64,000 nucleotides of DNA from assembly GCA_902541215.1 (NCBI GenBank), contig CACBPV010000003.1:1-64000 (forward strand), read 5' to 3'. Made by a program: the position numbers and the translations under genes. This DNA is from an uncultured Alphaproteobacteria bacterium (lineage in GTDB: Bacteria > Pseudomonadota > Alphaproteobacteria > HIMB59 > GCA-002718135). The notes beneath the pieces were generated by a model. That model had not been told where the DNA came from. It did no database searches and was given only the letters and a program-made list of their open reading frames with translations. Shown piece after piece: positions 9,215 through 19,326 of this stretch. Position 1 is the stretch's first letter. Every line of letters begins with the position of its first letter.

Positions 9215-9595
9215 TTATCCTTTTGTAACTTTCTTCTTACCAGCTATTGCAACTGCCTTGCCTTTTCTTGTTCTAGCATTTGTATGTGTTCTTTGTCCCC
9301 TTACAGGTAATTTTTTTCTATGTCTAAGACCTCTATAACAACCTAAATCGTTTAATCTTTTGATATCTAGAGAGATTTTTCTTCTTAAATCTCCTTCAAC
9401 AGAATAATCTTTGTCAATTAAATCTCTAATTTTATTTACTTCTTCTTCATTCAATTCGCTTACACGTTTAGAAATATTTATTGAAGCATCTTTACAAATG
9501 TCTAATGCAAATTTTCTCCCTATTCCAAATATGTAAGTAAGTGCTATATTTACTTTTTTATTTGTTGGAATGTTAACACCTGAAATTCTAGCCAT
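9215..9595 (-). CDS. rpsM: 30S ribosomal protein S13
   Basis: S13 of the small-subunit head touches the P-site tRNA and forms bridges to L5. The 126 residues have [15 protein letters not shown] at the start, [25 protein letters not shown] in two adjoining blocks in the middle, and the basic tail [15 protein letters not shown]. It is the first gene of the alpha operon, separated from adk by 96 bases. That is the largest gap between rpsL and rplQ, and it may hold a promoter. Confidence 0.98.
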   Translation of the reverse strand: MARISGVNIPTNKKVNIALTYIFGIGRKFALDICKDASINISKRVSELNEEEVNKIRDLIDKDYSVEGDLRRKISLDIKRLNDLGCYRGLRHRKKLPVRGQRTHTNARTRKGKAVAIAGKKKVTKG

Positions 9596-9623
9596 ATATG
9601 AGTCAAATAAAAATGAATGACGG

Positions 9624-9653
9624 TGAATACATGATATTTGTACAATTAGTCAA
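9624..9653 (-). promoter_or_regulatory. Candidate promoter for rpsM-rpsK-rpoA-rplQ
   Basis: In the 96-base adk-rpsM gap the reverse strand has TTGACT (9653-9648), 18 bases, then TATTCA (9629-9624). The -35 is good and the -10 is weak. Position ahead of the alpha operon makes an internal promoter reasonable, but this is inference from weak consensus. Confidence 0.35.
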
Positions 9654-9691
9654 GGAAAGATATATTAAATTTTGGCTGTTTTTCATGATTT

Positions 9692-10255
9692 TTATAAAAT
9701 TTCTTTAATTTTCTGCGTTATTTGTTCAATTTGTAAAGATCCGTCTATTTCGTAAAAGATTGTTGGTAATTTTTTTTTATAATAATCGGATACTTTCTGA
9801 GTTGAATTTAAATATTCTTCATACCTAGTTTGAATAACCTGTATGTTATCATCTTCTCTATTTTCTTCTTGAGATCTTTTCAATATTCTTGATTTTAAAA
9901 TATTAAAATTTATTTGTATATTAAATATATAATTTATAGAAGTCGAGTTATCAAAAAGAAAATTGTTTAAGAATTCAGATTGATTTAATGTTCTAGGATA
10001 ACCGTCTAGAATAAAACCTTTATTTTTTTCATTTTTTAACCTTGAAGAAACAATGGAATTTAAAATTTCATCTGAAACAAAATTACCCGAAGACATAATT
10101 TTTTTTAATTCAATTGCCAGATTATCATTATCATTTAATTTTTTTCTTAAAATATCTCCAGTTGAAAGATGAGAGATTTGTAAAAAGTCTGAAATAATTT
10201 TAGCTTGTGTACCTTTTCCTGCCCCAGGAGGGCCAAAAAAAATTATATTTTTCAA
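9692..10255 (-). CDS. adk: Adenylate kinase, short form
   Basis: Interconverts 2 ADP with ATP and AMP. The P-loop GPPGAGKGTQAK is at residues 7-18, followed by LSTGDILR and the AMP-site segment GFILDGYPRT near 80-89. The 187-residue length shows the short variant without the extended LID domain, common in alphaproteobacteria. It follows secY by one base, the standard spc-alpha junction. Confidence 0.97.
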   Translation of the reverse strand: MKNIIFFGPPGAGKGTQAKIISDFLQISHLSTGDILRKKLNDNDNLAIELKKIMSSGNFVSDEILNSIVSSRLKNEKNKGFILDGYPRTLNQSEFLNNFLFDNSTSINYIFNIQINFNILKSRILKRSQEENREDDNIQVIQTRYEEYLNSTQKVSDYYKKKLPTIFYEIDGSLQIEQITQKIKEIL

Positions 10256-10256
10256 T

Positions 10257-11597
10257 TTATCTTCTGCCTTTTAACTTTGTTTTTTTAAGCAAACCTTCAT
10301 ATTGATGCTGAAACAAATGTGACTGTACCTGTGTTATGAAATCGATCATTACGACAACAACAATTAGAAGCGCAGTTCCTCCAAGATAAAATGGTATTGA
10401 AGTTCTGGATAAAAGAAATTCAGGAAGTAGAGCAACAAAAGTCAGATAAATAGTTCCTATTGTTGTTAATCTTACTAGAACAAATTCAATATATTTAGCT
10501 GTGTTTTCACCAGGTCTTATTCCAGGAATAAATCCACCATATTTCCTTAGATTTTCGGCTTGTTCATCTGGATTAAATACTATGGATGTGTAAAAAAATC
10601 CAAAGAAGATTATCATAGCAGCGTATAATGCAAGATACAAAGGTTGACCCCTTCCTAAGTAACTAGAAATTAGAATAAATATATCACTCGATGAACCTGC
10701 GCCAAAACCAGACATTGTATTTGGTAAAAGTAAAATCGATGAAGCAAAAATAACAGGAATTACACCAGCAGTATTAATTTTTAATGGTAAATGAGAACTT
10801 TGGCCACCATATATTTTATTTCCAACTTGTCTTTTGGGATATTGAACGGGCAATCTTCTCTGACCTTTTTCAACAAAAACAATAAATATAATTAATAATA
10901 ATATAAGTATTAAAATTCCTAAAATAAAAGCAATACTCAACTCGCCTGTCCTTCCTAATTGAAGAGTACTTACAAAAGCACTTGGTAAATTAGCAATAAT
11001 TCCAGCAGTAATAATAAGAGAAATGCCATTTCCAACTCCTCTTGAAGAAATTTGTTCACCGAGCCACATTAAAAATATTGTACCACCAACTAGAGTTATG
11101 ACAGTAGTAAGTCTGAAAAAAAGACCTGGGTCAAAAACAATATTACCATAAGTTGTTTGCATAGACTCTAACCCTATTGCTACTCCATAACCCTGTATAG
11201 CGGCTATAAGTACTGTAAAATATCTTGTATATTGCAGTAATTGTCTTCTTCCTTTTGATCCTTGTTCTTTAAGTGACTTAAGGTAAGGAATTGCTGACTG
11301 CATTAAAGTCATTATGATTGATGACGAAATGTAAGGCATCACACCAAGAGCAAAAATTCCCATCCTACCTAATGCTCCTCCAGAAAATGTATCAAAAATA
11401 CCAAGAATACCTGACGATTGTTGTTCGAAAAATTGTTGTAGTGCAAGTGGATTAATTCCAGGGATTGGTAAAAAGGTTCCAAGTCTAAAAACAATTAATG
11501 CACCTAAAGTAAATAAAAGTCTTTGTCTAAGCTCAGTTGCCTTACCTAAAGCTCCAAAGTTTAGGTTATTTGCTAATCTGTCTGCAGCTGTTGCCAT
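10257..11597 (-). CDS. secY: SecY, protein-conducting channel
   Basis: Core of the SecYEG translocon, a 446-residue inner-membrane protein with about ten membrane helices. The amino end RQRLLFTLGALIVFRLGTFLPIPG, split here into RQRLLFTLGALIVFR and LGTFLPIPG (residues 24-47), contains the first helix. FSGGALGRMGIFALGVMPYISSSI forms the plug and helix 2b region in two adjoining blocks, and GIRPGENTAKYIE is the cytoplasmic loop near 360. It is between rplO and adk, as in most bacteria. Confidence 0.98.
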   Translation of the reverse strand: MATAADRLANNLNFGALGKATELRQRLLFTLGALIVFRLGTFLPIPGINPLALQQFFEQQSSGILGIFDTFSGGALGRMGIFALGVMPYISSSIIMTLMQSAIPYLKSLKEQGSKGRRQLLQYTRYFTVLIAAIQGYGVAIGLESMQTTYGNIVFDPGLFFRLTTVITLVGGTIFLMWLGEQISSRGVGNGISLIITAGIIANLPSAFVSTLQLGRTGELSIAFILGILILILLLIIFIVFVEKGQRRLPVQYPKRQVGNKIYGGQSSHLPLKINTAGVIPVIFASSILLLPNTMSGFGAGSSSDIFILISSYLGRGQPLYLALYAAMIIFFGFFYTSIVFNPDEQAENLRKYGGFIPGIRPGENTAKYIEFVLVRLTTIGTIYLTFVALLPEFLLSRTSIPFYLGGTALLIVVVVMIDFITQVQSHLFQHQYEGLLKKTKLKGRR

Positions 11598-12056
11598 TTA
11601 TTTCTTAATTAATTTAACTGTTCCACCTAATTTTTCTACCACTTCTACTGCTTTTTTTGAAGCATACGAAATTTCTAAATTAGCTTTAATTTCAAGGTTA
11701 CCAACATTAAGAAGCTTTAAACTTCCCTTTGATTTTTTGAATATTTTTTTCTCAAATAAAACTTCTTCACTTATTTCTTGAGGATTAAGTTTATATTTTT
11801 TTAAAATATTATTTATCATTGTGAAATTGATATTTTGTGTCTTTGTTTTAAAATAATTTTTAAATCCTCTCTTTGGTAATCTTCTATATATTGGCATTTG
11901 ACCACCTTCAAATCCATTAATAGATACACCAGATCTAGATTTTTGACCCTTAACACCTCTACCAGAAGTTTTACCCAAACCAGACCCTGAACCTCTTCCT
12001 CTTCTTTTACTTTTTTTGTTTGATGTTAAAGTAGACTTTAGTTCATTAATTTTCAT
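11598..12056 (-). CDS. rplO: 50S ribosomal protein L15
   Basis: L15 is an early-assembly large-subunit protein. The 152 residues include the glycine and arginine-rich extension [21 protein letters not shown] near residue 18, read as [17 protein letters not shown], which runs into the rRNA core, then [18 protein letters not shown]. It comes 11 bases after rpsE. In most bacteria rpmD (L30) lies between them; there is no room for it here. Confidence 0.98.
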   Translation of the reverse strand: MKINELKSTLTSNKKSKRRGRGSGSGLGKTSGRGVKGQKSRSGVSINGFEGGQMPIYRRLPKRGFKNYFKTKTQNINFTMINNILKKYKLNPQEISEEVLFEKKIFKKSKGSLKLLNVGNLEIKANLEISYASKKAVEVVEKLGGTVKLIKK

Positions 12057-12067
12057 TTTAATTACTC

Positions 12068-12571
12068 TTATTTATTATTATTAATTTGATTAATTTTTTT
12101 TGATCTTTTAGCAGCAACAGATTTTGGAGACTCAGACATTTTAAATGCATTTAAAGTTGCCTTTAGCATATTATGCGGATTTGATGTACCAGTTGATTTT
12201 GCAACTACATCTTTTATACCTAGAGATTCAAATAAAGCTCTCATTGGCCCACCAGCTATAATTCCAGTACCAGGTGAGGCAGTTCTAAGTATTACTTTTC
12301 CTGCTCCAAAACGACCAACAGTATCATGATGTATTGTTCTATTTTCTTTTAAATGAACTCTTACCATTTTACTTTTTGCATTTTCTGTAGCTTTTCTTAC
12401 TGCTTCAGGTACTTCTTTAGCTTTACCTGTACCTATCCCAACTCTACCTTTATTATCACCAACAATCATTATTGCAGCAAAACCAAACCTTCTACCACCT
12501 TTAACAACTTTAGCTACTCTATTAATTGTAACTAAATGTTCACTAAAATCATTTTTATCGTTCTCAAACAT
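12068..12571 (-). CDS. rpsE: 30S ribosomal protein S5
   Basis: S5 shapes the mRNA entry channel and affects decoding fidelity. The 167 residues have [19 protein letters not shown] at 13-31, the double-stranded RNA-binding part, followed by [20 protein letters not shown] and [19 protein letters not shown]. It is eight bases after rplR and 11 before rplO in the spc operon. Confidence 0.98.
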   Translation of the reverse strand: MFENDKNDFSEHLVTINRVAKVVKGGRRFGFAAIMIVGDNKGRVGIGTGKAKEVPEAVRKATENAKSKMVRVHLKENRTIHHDTVGRFGAGKVILRTASPGTGIIAGGPMRALFESLGIKDVVAKSTGTSNPHNMLKATLNAFKMSESPKSVAAKRSKKINQINNNK

Positions 12572-12579
12572 ATATACCT

Positions 12580-12912
12580 CTAAAAATTTAAACCTTCTAC
12601 TCTCGCAGCTTCAGCAATTATTTTTATAAGACCGTGATACTTATATTTACCTCTATCAAATGCAACCTTATCAATACCTTTAGAAATTATTTTTTTTGCA
12701 ATACTTTTACCAATAAGTTCTGCGGTTTCTTTTCTAGAAAGATTTTTTTCTTTTATTGATTTCTCAACAGATGAAGAACTAGCTAAAGTAAGTCCTTTTG
12801 TGTCATCAATTAATTGTGCATACAGATGACTATTTGATCTGAAAACTGTCAATCTATTTCTTTTTGAAACTTTTTTCGTTTTGTATCTTACTCTTTGTTT
12901 TCTATTTTTCAT
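12580..12912 (-). CDS. rplR: 50S ribosomal protein L18
   Basis: L18 binds 5S rRNA in the central protuberance. At 110 residues it is slightly short, starting with [17 protein letters not shown], followed by [20 protein letters not shown] near residue 18 and the end block [20 protein letters not shown]. It follows rplF by two bases. Confidence 0.97.
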   Translation of the reverse strand: MKNRKQRVRYKTKKVSKRNRLTVFRSNSHLYAQLIDDTKGLTLASSSSVEKSIKEKNLSRKETAELIGKSIAKKIISKGIDKVAFDRGKYKYHGLIKIIAEAARVEGLNF

Positions 12913-12914
12913 TT

Positions 12915-13445
12915 TTATTTCTTTTTTCCTTCTTTTCTAAAAATATACTCATCTAAATACTTTATACCTTTACCTTTAAATGGAACTGGTTTTCTGTACG
13001 ATCTAATCTTCGCAGCTGCAGCACCCAATTTTTCTTTATTAATACTAGTGAGTTTAATCAAATTTTGTTTAGGGCATTCAATTTTAACATCATTTGGAAT
13101 ATCAAAATTAATATCATGGCTATAACCAAGTTCGAGTTTAAGTTTAGATCCAGCAACACTAGCACGATAACCAGTTCCATTTAATTCTAGGGTCTTTGTA
13201 AAACCACTAGAAACACCATGTATTATATTTGCAATTATTGCTCTAGTTGTTCCCCAATTAGGATCATTTGTCATTTCTTTTAATGGCAAGACTTTGACTT
13301 CGTCTTCTTCTATATTAATAGTAAAGTTTGAATTTACTAAAGTTTCCATTTGTCCTAATTTACCTTTAGCTGAAAAAACACCATCTTTAAAAGTACATTC
13401 TATTTCTTTAGAAATTTTTATTGGATTTTTAGCAATTCTTGACAT
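12915..13445 (-). CDS. rplF: 50S ribosomal protein L6
   Basis: L6 stands at the base of the L7/L12 stalk near the factor-binding site. Its 176 residues start MSRIAKNPIKI and contain two L6 repeats; ELNGTGYRASVAGSKLKLELG lies at the domain junction near residue 90 (read as LNGTGYRASVAGSKLKLELG), and RKPVPFKGKGIKY is the signature near the end. Its start overlaps the rpsH stop by one base. Confidence 0.98.
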   Translation of the reverse strand: MSRIAKNPIKISKEIECTFKDGVFSAKGKLGQMETLVNSNFTINIEEDEVKVLPLKEMTNDPNWGTTRAIIANIIHGVSSGFTKTLELNGTGYRASVAGSKLKLELGYSHDINFDIPNDVKIECPKQNLIKLTSINKEKLGAAAAKIRSYRKPVPFKGKGIKYLDEYIFRKEGKKK

Positions 13446-13843
13446 TAAAAAACCTCACATAAAATTTCACCACCAACATTGTTTTTCTTTGCTTGATGAT
13501 CTGACATTACCCCTTTAGGAGTAGATAAAATAGATATACCTAAACCTCCATAAGGTTTATTTAAATCGCTTATCTTAGAATATTTTCTAATACCAGGTTT
13601 GGAAATTCTTTTTATTTTTTTTATAACAGGACTACCATTAAAATATTTTAAATCTATCTTTATTGAATTAATTCCTTTTCTTTCCTCAATATCTTTGAAG
13701 TCTCTAATATAACCTTCATCTTTTAAAACACTTAAAACATTAACATTTAATTTAGATTTAAGACATAGAGTTGATACTTTGTTAGCCTGATGAGCGTTCT
13801 TGATTCTTGCTAACATATCAGAAAGTGAGTCATTAAAAGCCAT
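13445..13843 (-). CDS. rpsH: 30S ribosomal protein S8
   Basis: S8 is a primary 16S rRNA binder and, in E. coli, the repressor of the spc operon. The 132 residues begin MAFNDSLSDMLARIKNA and end GGLGISILSTPKGVMSDHQA then GGEILCEVF, the typical S8 signature. It is between rpsN and rplF. I did not identify an S8-like target site in the rplX-rplE region by eye. Confidence 0.98.
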   Translation of the reverse strand: MAFNDSLSDMLARIKNAHQANKVSTLCLKSKLNVNVLSVLKDEGYIRDFKDIEERKGINSIKIDLKYFNGSPVIKKIKRISKPGIRKYSKISDLNKPYGGLGISILSTPKGVMSDHQAKKNNVGGEILCEVF

Positions 13844-13852
13844 ATTATTCTC

Positions 13853-14158
13853 CTACCAACTTGATTTTACAACTCCTGGTAAATCACCAGTCATTGAAAG
13901 TTCTCTTAATTTAATTCTAGATAATCCAAATTTTCGATAATTTCCTCTTGGTCTTCCAGTTATTTCACATCTATTTCTGTGTCTTATGGAAGAGCCATTT
14001 CTAGGTAAATCATTTAATTTATTTTGGAGACTAATTCTTTCTTCTAAAGAAATATTTTTATCTTTAATTTTAGATTTCAAAAGCTCTCTTTTAGATTTGA
14101 ATTTTTTAATTAATTTTTTTCTAAATAAATTTTTCTGAATAGAACTTAGTTTTGCCAT
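13853..14158 (-). CDS. rpsN: 30S ribosomal protein S14, zinc-independent form
   Basis: S14 of the small-subunit head. At 101 residues it is the long, C-minus form without the CxxC zinc ribbon; [19 protein letters not shown] is the conserved block near residue 62 and it ends in KSSW. This form is expected in proteobacteria. It is eight bases after rplE and nine before rpsH. Confidence 0.97.
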   Translation of the reverse strand: MAKLSSIQKNLFRKKLIKKFKSKRELLKSKIKDKNISLEERISLQNKLNDLPRNGSSIRHRNRCEITGRPRGNYRKFGLSRIKLRELSMTGDLPGVVKSSW

Positions 14159-14166
14159 TTTACTCC

Positions 14167-14718
14167 TTAACTAGTCTGATTTTCTTTAAAGGGCATATTA
14201 AAACTTTTTAACAATTCCAATGCCTCTGTATTATTTTTTGCGGAGGTACAAATAGTAACATCCATACCTCTAATTTTCTCAACTTTGTCAAAATTTATTT
14301 CTGGGAATATTACATGCTCTTTAATACCTATTGAGAAATTACCTTTTCCATCAAAGCTTTTACTGTTGAGGCCTCTAAAGTCTCTAATTCTAGGAATAGC
14401 TATATTTACCAATCTATCTAAAAATTCATACATTATTTTATTTCTCAAAGTTACTTTGACTCCAAGTGGCATGCCTTCTCTTATTTTAAAACCTGAGATA
14501 GCTTTTCTAGACTTTGTTTTGACAGCTTTTTGACCAGCAATTAGAGTTAAATCTTCTTGAGCTTTATCTATCAGTTTTGAGTCTTCCTTACCATCACCTA
14601 TCCCCATGTTTAAAATTATTTTATTAATTTTTGGTACTTCAAACATATTTTTAAAACCTAACTTTGATTTTAAATCTTGTTTGATTTGATTATTATATTG
14701 TTCTAAAAGTCTACTCAT
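14167..14718 (-). CDS. rplE: 50S ribosomal protein L5
   Basis: L5 binds 5S rRNA and contacts P-site tRNA. The 183 residues include [19 protein letters not shown] near residue 24 and [20 protein letters not shown] near 92. [20 protein letters not shown] follows. It overlaps the rplX stop by four bases (ATGA), so translation is probably coupled. Confidence 0.98.
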   Translation of the reverse strand: MSRLLEQYNNQIKQDLKSKLGFKNMFEVPKINKIILNMGIGDGKEDSKLIDKAQEDLTLIAGQKAVKTKSRKAISGFKIREGMPLGVKVTLRNKIMYEFLDRLVNIAIPRIRDFRGLNSKSFDGKGNFSIGIKEHVIFPEINFDKVEKIRGMDVTICTSAKNNTEALELLKSFNMPFKENQTS

Positions 14719-15032
14719 TTAATTTCAATTCCTGAAGATTTATTAATTCTAATTTTTTTATCATTATCTAATCTATAACCAATTTTGACACCTTTTTTTA
14801 AATTAGCATCATAAAATGCTAAGTTTGAAATATGCATAGGCATTTCTTTTTCAATTATTCCACCGGGTTGATTGTTGTCTGGTTTTTGGTTTTTTTTGAC
14901 TTTATTAATTTCAGATACAATTGCTTTCATTTGCTTTGGCAACATTTTGACTATTTTACCTGTTTTACCTTTATCTTTACCTGTTAAAACAATCACCTCA
15001 TCTCCTTTTCGAAGTTTAAATTTAACACTCAT
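14715..15032 (-). CDS. rplX: 50S ribosomal protein L24
   Basis: L24 is an assembly initiator at the tunnel exit. The 105 residues have the KOW motif KLRKGDEVIVLTGKDKGKTG at residues 6-25, followed by EKEMPMHISNLAFYD near 61. Its start overlaps the rplN stop by one base and it overlaps rplE by four. Confidence 0.98.
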   Translation of the reverse strand: MSVKFKLRKGDEVIVLTGKDKGKTGKIVKMLPKQMKAIVSEINKVKKNQKPDNNQPGGIIEKEMPMHISNLAFYDANLKKGVKIGYRLDNDKKIRINKSSGIEIK

Positions 15033-15400
15033 TAAATTACCTCCGGAGCAAGACTGATTATTTTCATAAATTTTTTTGTTCTCAATTCTCTAGTTACTGG
15101 TCCAAAAATTCTAGTTGCAATTGGTTCCTCTTGTTTATCTAAGAGAACAGCAGCATTTTTATCAAATCTGATTGCAGTACCGTCAGATCTTTTAAAATCT
15201 TTTGAGGTTCTAACTATTACAGCTTTAAAAACCTCTCCTTTTTTTACTTTTGCTCTTGGTAATGCATCCTTAATTGAAACTACAATAATGTCACCTATTG
15301 ATGCAGATCTTCTTTTTGATCCACCTAAAACTTTTATACATTGAATTTTTCTAGCACCTGAATTATCAGCTACAAAAAGATTAGATTGCATTTGTATCAT
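15032..15400 (-). CDS. rplN: 50S ribosomal protein L14
   Basis: L14 lies at the subunit interface and forms bridge B8. The 122 residues begin [20 protein letters not shown] and end [20 protein letters not shown], which are strong family identifiers. It overlaps the rpsQ stop by four bases and rplX by one. Confidence 0.98.
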   Translation of the reverse strand: MIQMQSNLFVADNSGARKIQCIKVLGGSKRRSASIGDIIVVSIKDALPRAKVKKGEVFKAVIVRTSKDFKRSDGTAIRFDKNAAVLLDKQEEPIATRIFGPVTRELRTKKFMKIISLAPEVI

Positions 15401-15642
15401 GAATTTTCTCCAGGATTAGAAAGAACTTTCCATTTTTTTAGTTTAGATATGGGTCTGGTTTCAATAATTGAGACTGTGTCACCTATATTATACTGATTAT
15501 TTTCATCATGAGCATGATATTTTTTTGTTTGTCTAATAATTTTTTTATAAAGTTTGTGCTTAATTCTTCTAGTTACACTTACAGTAATCGTTTTGTTTGA
15601 GTTAGAAGAAGATACGACACCTGACAAAATTCTTTTAGGCAT
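15397..15642 (-). CDS. rpsQ: 30S ribosomal protein S17
   Basis: S17 is a primary 16S rRNA binder with an OB fold. The ORF track starts at 15654, but the second ATG (15640-15642) gives [14 protein letters not shown], the normal start, and has a GGAG Shine-Dalgarno sequence six bases upstream (GGAGACAAAAATG). That gives 81 residues. [20 protein letters not shown] and [16 protein letters not shown] are the conserved blocks. It follows rpmC. Confidence 0.96.
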   Translation of the reverse strand: MPKRILSGVVSSSNSNKTITVSVTRRIKHKLYKKIIRQTKKYHAHDENNQYNIGDTVSIIETRPISKLKKWKVLSNPGENS

Positions 15643-15829
15643 TTTTGTCTCCATTAATTGTTTTTTGTTTAGATATTAACCTAGCAATTTGCTTTTTAAG
15701 ATCTTTTATTTTAGATGTTTTTTCGAGTTGACCTGAAGATTTTTGAAAATTTAAATTTAAAAGATTTTTCTTTAAATTTATAATTTCATCTTTCAGTTTA
15801 TTCTCATTAATAACTGTTTTTTTACTCAT
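15635..15829 (-). CDS. rpmC: 50S ribosomal protein L29
   Basis: L29 is a small helical protein by the tunnel exit and part of the trigger-factor and SRP docking site. The 64 residues fit the family: two helices with [20 protein letters not shown] near residue 14 and [13 protein letters not shown] near 45. Its start shares one base with the rplP stop. Its reading frame runs 8 bases past the ATG chosen for rpsQ. Confidence 0.94.
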   Translation of the reverse strand: MSKKTVINENKLKDEIINLKKNLLNLNFQKSSGQLEKTSKIKDLKKQIARLISKQKTINGDKNA

Positions 15830-16245
15830 TATATATTTCTTTCAACAAATTTGCATTTTATAGGAAGCTTAGCAGCAGCTAGAGACATAGCTCTTCTTGC
15901 ATCATTAATGCTTACTCCATCAACTTCAAACATTATTCTTCCTGGTTTTACTCTACAAGCCCAATATTCAATTGAACCTTTTCCCTTACCCATTCTTACT
16001 TCAGCTGGTTTTTTCGAAACTGGAACATCGGGAAAGATTCTAATCCACATCCTACCAGCTCTTTTTAAATATCTAGTTATTGCTTTCCTTGCTGCTTCAA
16101 TTTGCCTAGAAGTCACTCTTTCAGGCTCCAGAGCTTTTAACCCAAAACTACCGTAGTTTAGTGCATAATTACCTTTAGAATTGCCATGTATTCTTCCTTT
16201 AAATTGTTTTCTGAATTTAGTCTTTTTAGGAGACAACATGTTCAT
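15829..16245 (-). CDS. rplP: 50S ribosomal protein L16
   Basis: L16 organises the A-site tRNA region of the large subunit. The 138 residues have [16 protein letters not shown] near the start, [20 protein letters not shown] near 66 and [19 protein letters not shown], the family signature. Two candidate starts (MNM) are two codons apart; the first overlaps the rpsC stop by one base and has GGGAG about ten bases upstream. Confidence 0.97.
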   Translation of the reverse strand: MNMLSPKKTKFRKQFKGRIHGNSKGNYALNYGSFGLKALEPERVTSRQIEAARKAITRYLKRAGRMWIRIFPDVPVSKKPAEVRMGKGKGSIEYWACRVKPGRIMFEVDGVSINDARRAMSLAAAKLPIKCKFVERNI

Positions 16246-16922
16246 TATCTAACACTCCCTTGTTCTATCTGTTTTTTTTCACTCGCGTATGGATCTTTAG
16301 AGAGTATTTCACCTTTATTTATCCAAACTTTAATTCCACAAATACCATAAGTTGTTTCTGCTTCAGCAGTGGAATAATCAATATCGCCTCTTAATGTATG
16401 CAAAGGTACACTGCCTTCATGATATTTTTCAGTTCTAGCTATTTCTGCTCCTCCTAATCTTCCACTACAAACAACTTTAACACCTTTTGCTCCTAATCTT
16501 ATTGCTGATTGAACAGCTTTTTTCATTGCTCTTCTAAAAGAAATACGTTTCTCAAGTTGGGATGCAATGTTTTCAGCCACTAATTTTGCTTCGACTTCAG
16601 GTTTTCTTACTTCTTTTATATCCAAAAAAACCTCAAGATTTGACAACTTTGAAAGATCTTTTTTTAATGTTTCAATATCAGCCCCCTTTTTACCAATAAT
16701 GATTCCAGGTCTTGAACTATATATTGATAGTCTTAATTTTTTAGCTGCTCTTTCAATATTAATTTTAGAGATACTTGCATTTTTAAGTTTTTTTTCAACA
16801 TAACTTTTTATTTTTAAGTCTTGATGAAGCAACTTTGTGTATTCTTTTTTTGAAAACCATCTAGATGACCAGGTTTTGTTTATACCAAGTCTGATGCCAT
16901 GTGGATTTACTTTTTGTCCCAT
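16245..16922 (-). CDS. rpsC: 30S ribosomal protein S3
   Basis: S3 forms the mRNA entry pore. The 225-residue protein starts [18 protein letters not shown], followed by the KH domain with [20 protein letters not shown] near residue 71. The carboxyl domain has [20 protein letters not shown]. It overlaps rplV by one base. Confidence 0.98.
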   Translation of the reverse strand: MGQKVNPHGIRLGINKTWSSRWFSKKEYTKLLHQDLKIKSYVEKKLKNASISKINIERAAKKLRLSIYSSRPGIIIGKKGADIETLKKDLSKLSNLEVFLDIKEVRKPEVEAKLVAENIASQLEKRISFRRAMKKAVQSAIRLGAKGVKVVCSGRLGGAEIARTEKYHEGSVPLHTLRGDIDYSTAEAETTYGICGIKVWINKGEILSKDPYASEKKQIEQGSVR

Positions 16923-17290
16923 TATTTTTTTTCCTTTTTTAATTCTGATCTTTCTTCAACTACAATAGTAACTTTACTAAAAGGTTTAATAATCGAGGCT
17001 GCTCTTCCTTTAGCTCGAGGTCTCCATCTTTTCATTCTTAAACTTTTTCCAACGAAAGCTTTTTTTACAAAAAGTTTATCAATATCTAATTGTTTATTAT
17101 TTTCAGCATTAGCTATAGCTGCGTTTAAAACTTTTAATATTGTTCTGGATACTCTTTTCGAAGAAAACTTTAATTGATTAATTGCTGAACTGACCTTCAT
17201 ATCCACAATACTGTTAACTATTAAGGAAAGTTTAGTTGGGCTTATTCTTATCATATTGTCCTTAGCAATTGCTTCAAGATTCTGATTCAT
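16922..17290 (-). CDS. rplV: 50S ribosomal protein L22
   Basis: L22 lines the peptide exit tunnel. The 122 residues include [19 protein letters not shown] near 16 and the tunnel loop block [19 protein letters not shown] near 86. A short amino extension and a basic tail frame the core. It overlaps the rpsS stop by four bases. Confidence 0.98.
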   Translation of the reverse strand: MNQNLEAIAKDNMIRISPTKLSLIVNSIVDMKVSSAINQLKFSSKRVSRTILKVLNAAIANAENNKQLDIDKLFVKKAFVGKSLRMKRWRPRAKGRAASIIKPFSKVTIVVEERSELKKEKK

Positions 17291-17568
17291 TTCTGCTCCG
17301 CTTTTTTGTCAGCAGCTGTGTGTCCTTTAAATGTTCTGGTTGGAGAGAATTCACCTAATTTATGACCAACCATTTGTTCATTTATTGTTACTGGTACAAA
17401 TTTTTGACCGTTATAAACACCAAAAGTTAATCCTACGAACTCAGGCATAATTGTAGATCTTCTAGACCAAGTTTTTAAAACTTCTTTTCTACCAGACTGA
17501 GATAGCTTTTCTGCTTTCTTCATTAAAGTTATGTCGACAAATGGTCCTTTCCAAACTGATCTTGTCAT
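17287..17568 (-). CDS. rpsS: 30S ribosomal protein S19
   Basis: S19 in the small-subunit head contacts S13 and the A-site finger. The 93 residues begin [12 protein letters not shown] and include [20 protein letters not shown] and [18 protein letters not shown], the classic signature. One base overlaps the rplB stop. Confidence 0.98.
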   Translation of the reverse strand: MTRSVWKGPFVDITLMKKAEKLSQSGRKEVLKTWSRRSTIMPEFVGLTFGVYNGQKFVPVTINEQMVGHKLGEFSPTRTFKGHTAADKKAEQK

Positions 17569-18389
17569 TATTTTTTCTTCCTTTTGATTATAAATATGTT
17601 TGTCTTTTTATTACGTCTTGTTTTTTTTCCTTTTGTTGAAACACCCCAAGGAGTTACTGGATCACGTCCACCTGAAGTTCTACCCTCTCCACCTCCATGA
17701 GGGTGATCGACAGGGTTCATAACAACACCTCTCACTTTAGGTCTAAAACCTAAATATCTTTTTCTTCCAGCTTTACCAAGTTTAATATTTTTTTGGTCTG
17801 GGTTTGAAACTTCTCCTATTGTAGCTTTACAGTTTTTGTTAACATGTCTAATTTCTCCAGATACAAGCTTAATTTGAACATAAGGTTCTTCTTTAGAAAC
17901 AATTTGAGCAGATGATCCTGCAGATCTGATTAATTGTCCTCCTGCTCCAGGTTTAAGCTCAATATTGTGAATGCTTGTTCCAACTGGTATATTATTAATA
18001 GGCAAGCAGTTGCCATTCTTAATTGCAACGTTGTCTCCAGATATAATTTTCTCACCAACTTTAATGTTTTTAGGTGAAATAATGTATTTATGATCTCCAT
18101 CATCATACTTTACTAAAGAGATAAATGCTGATCTATTTGGATCATATTCATTTCTAATAACCTCTGCAGAGATATCAGTTTTAGAACGTTTAAAGTCGAT
18201 TAACCTATATTTTCTCTTGGCCCCACCACCCATTCTTCTTGATGTGATCCTTCCTTGGTTATTTCTACCACCAGTAGAATTTAATTTTTTTGTTAATGTC
18301 TTATGAGGTTTTTCTTTAGATAACTCTTTCTTAGATACTAAAACAGTACCTCTTAATCCAGGAGTAATGGGTTTAAACTTAATTAACAT
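17568..18389 (-). CDS. rplB: 50S ribosomal protein L2
   Basis: L2 is essential for subunit association and peptidyl-transferase structure. The 273 residues match the family exactly; [18 protein letters not shown] is near residue 55 and the carboxyl signature [20 protein letters not shown] near 222 contains the conserved histidine of the peptidyl-transferase region. It overlaps rplW by one base. Confidence 0.98.
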   Translation of the reverse strand: MLIKFKPITPGLRGTVLVSKKELSKEKPHKTLTKKLNSTGGRNNQGRITSRRMGGGAKRKYRLIDFKRSKTDISAEVIRNEYDPNRSAFISLVKYDDGDHKYIISPKNIKVGEKIISGDNVAIKNGNCLPINNIPVGTSIHNIELKPGAGGQLIRSAGSSAQIVSKEEPYVQIKLVSGEIRHVNKNCKATIGEVSNPDQKNIKLGKAGRKRYLGFRPKVRGVVMNPVDHPHGGGEGRTSGGRDPVTPWGVSTKGKKTRRNKKTNIFIIKRKKK

Positions 18390-18703
18390 TATTTAATCTC
18401 CAATGATGAGTCAATTGTGTTACCTTCTGCGAGTGTTACAATAGCTCTTTTAGTATCTTTTCTAAAACCGTACTGACCTTTAAAAGTTTTACCCTTCCCT
18501 CTTAAAATTGAGGTGTTAACTTTGTTAACTTTAACTTTAAAAATCATTTCGATCGCATTTTTAATTTCAAGTGAGTTGGAATTTTTTGAAACAATAAAAG
18601 AATATTGATTAAATTGCTGTAAGTTTGTTGATTTTTCAGTTGTAACTGGTTTCTTTATAATATCATATGCTTTGTATAGTGAAATTTTAGAGTTTTTTTT
18701 CAT
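18389..18703 (-). CDS. rplW: 50S ribosomal protein L23
   Basis: L23 is the main docking site for trigger factor and SRP at the tunnel exit. The 104 residues include [20 protein letters not shown] near residue 15 and [20 protein letters not shown] near 51, with [20 protein letters not shown] at the end. It overlaps rplB and rplD by one base each. Confidence 0.98.
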   Translation of the reverse strand: MKKNSKISLYKAYDIIKKPVTTEKSTNLQQFNQYSFIVSKNSNSLEIKNAIEMIFKVKVNKVNTSILRGKGKTFKGQYGFRKDTKRAIVTLAEGNTIDSSLEIK

Positions 18704-19326
18704 TACGATAACCTCTTTGTAATTTCACTTACTGATTTTTGCTCAATAAATATTTTATCAAATGTGATTAGATCTTTAACATTAATACCTTTTTGATTTA
18801 ATATTGAAATTTTTGGTATGTTTGAGGATGCTAGTTTGAAATTTTTGTCTAATCCATTTTCTGAATGGATAAATAGGGCAGATCTATAATTAAATAATTT
18901 TAAATCTGAATATAAATCTTTGGTTTTAAAACTTTTAATTTCAAAAGAGTCAATAATTATGATTTTATCCTCAGAAACTTTAACTGATAGAGCAGATTTT
19001 AAGGCTAATTTTTTTTCTTTTTTATTTAAAGAAAATGAATAATCTCTATTTGATGGACCCATAGAAACAGCACCTCCTCGAAAATTTGGTGGTTTACTAC
19101 TTCCTTGTCTCGCATTACCAGTACCTTTTTGTGAAAAAGGTTTCTTACTTCTACCACTAACTTCAGATCTTGATTTGGTTTTATGGGATCCTTGTCTAGA
19201 TTTAGCATTTTGATATCTGATATATTGATGGATTAAGTCTGGAAATTTTTTAATACCAAATATTTTAGTATCCAGGTCTATATCCCCGACACTCTTATTT
19301 TTTAAATTTAGGATTGATTTTTTCAT
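18703..19326 (-). CDS. rplD: 50S ribosomal protein L4
   Basis: L4 reaches into the exit tunnel; in E. coli it also represses the S10 operon. The 207 residues include HQYIRYQNAKSRQGSHKTKS near residue 33 and KKPFSQKGTGNARQGSSKPP, the tunnel loop, followed by NFRGGAVSMGPSNRDYSF. rplC ends at the base next to its start. Confidence 0.98.
   Translation of the reverse strand: MKKSILNLKNKSVGDIDLDTKIFGIKKFPDLIHQYIRYQNAKSRQGSHKTKSRSEVSGRSKKPFSQKGTGNARQGSSKPPNFRGGAVSMGPSNRDYSFSLNKKEKKLALKSALSVKVSEDKIIIIDSFEIKSFKTKDLYSDLKLFNYRSALFIHSENGLDKNFKLASSNIPKISILNQKGINVKDLITFDKIFIEQKSVSEITKRLS

Noticed and set aside
15851-16156. 101-residue plus-strand ORF
   Set aside because: Fully antisense to rplP, whose frame is certain.
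19026-19208. 60-residue minus-strand ORF in rplD
   Set aside because: It is another frame of rplD on the same strand with no ribosomal-protein or other signature.
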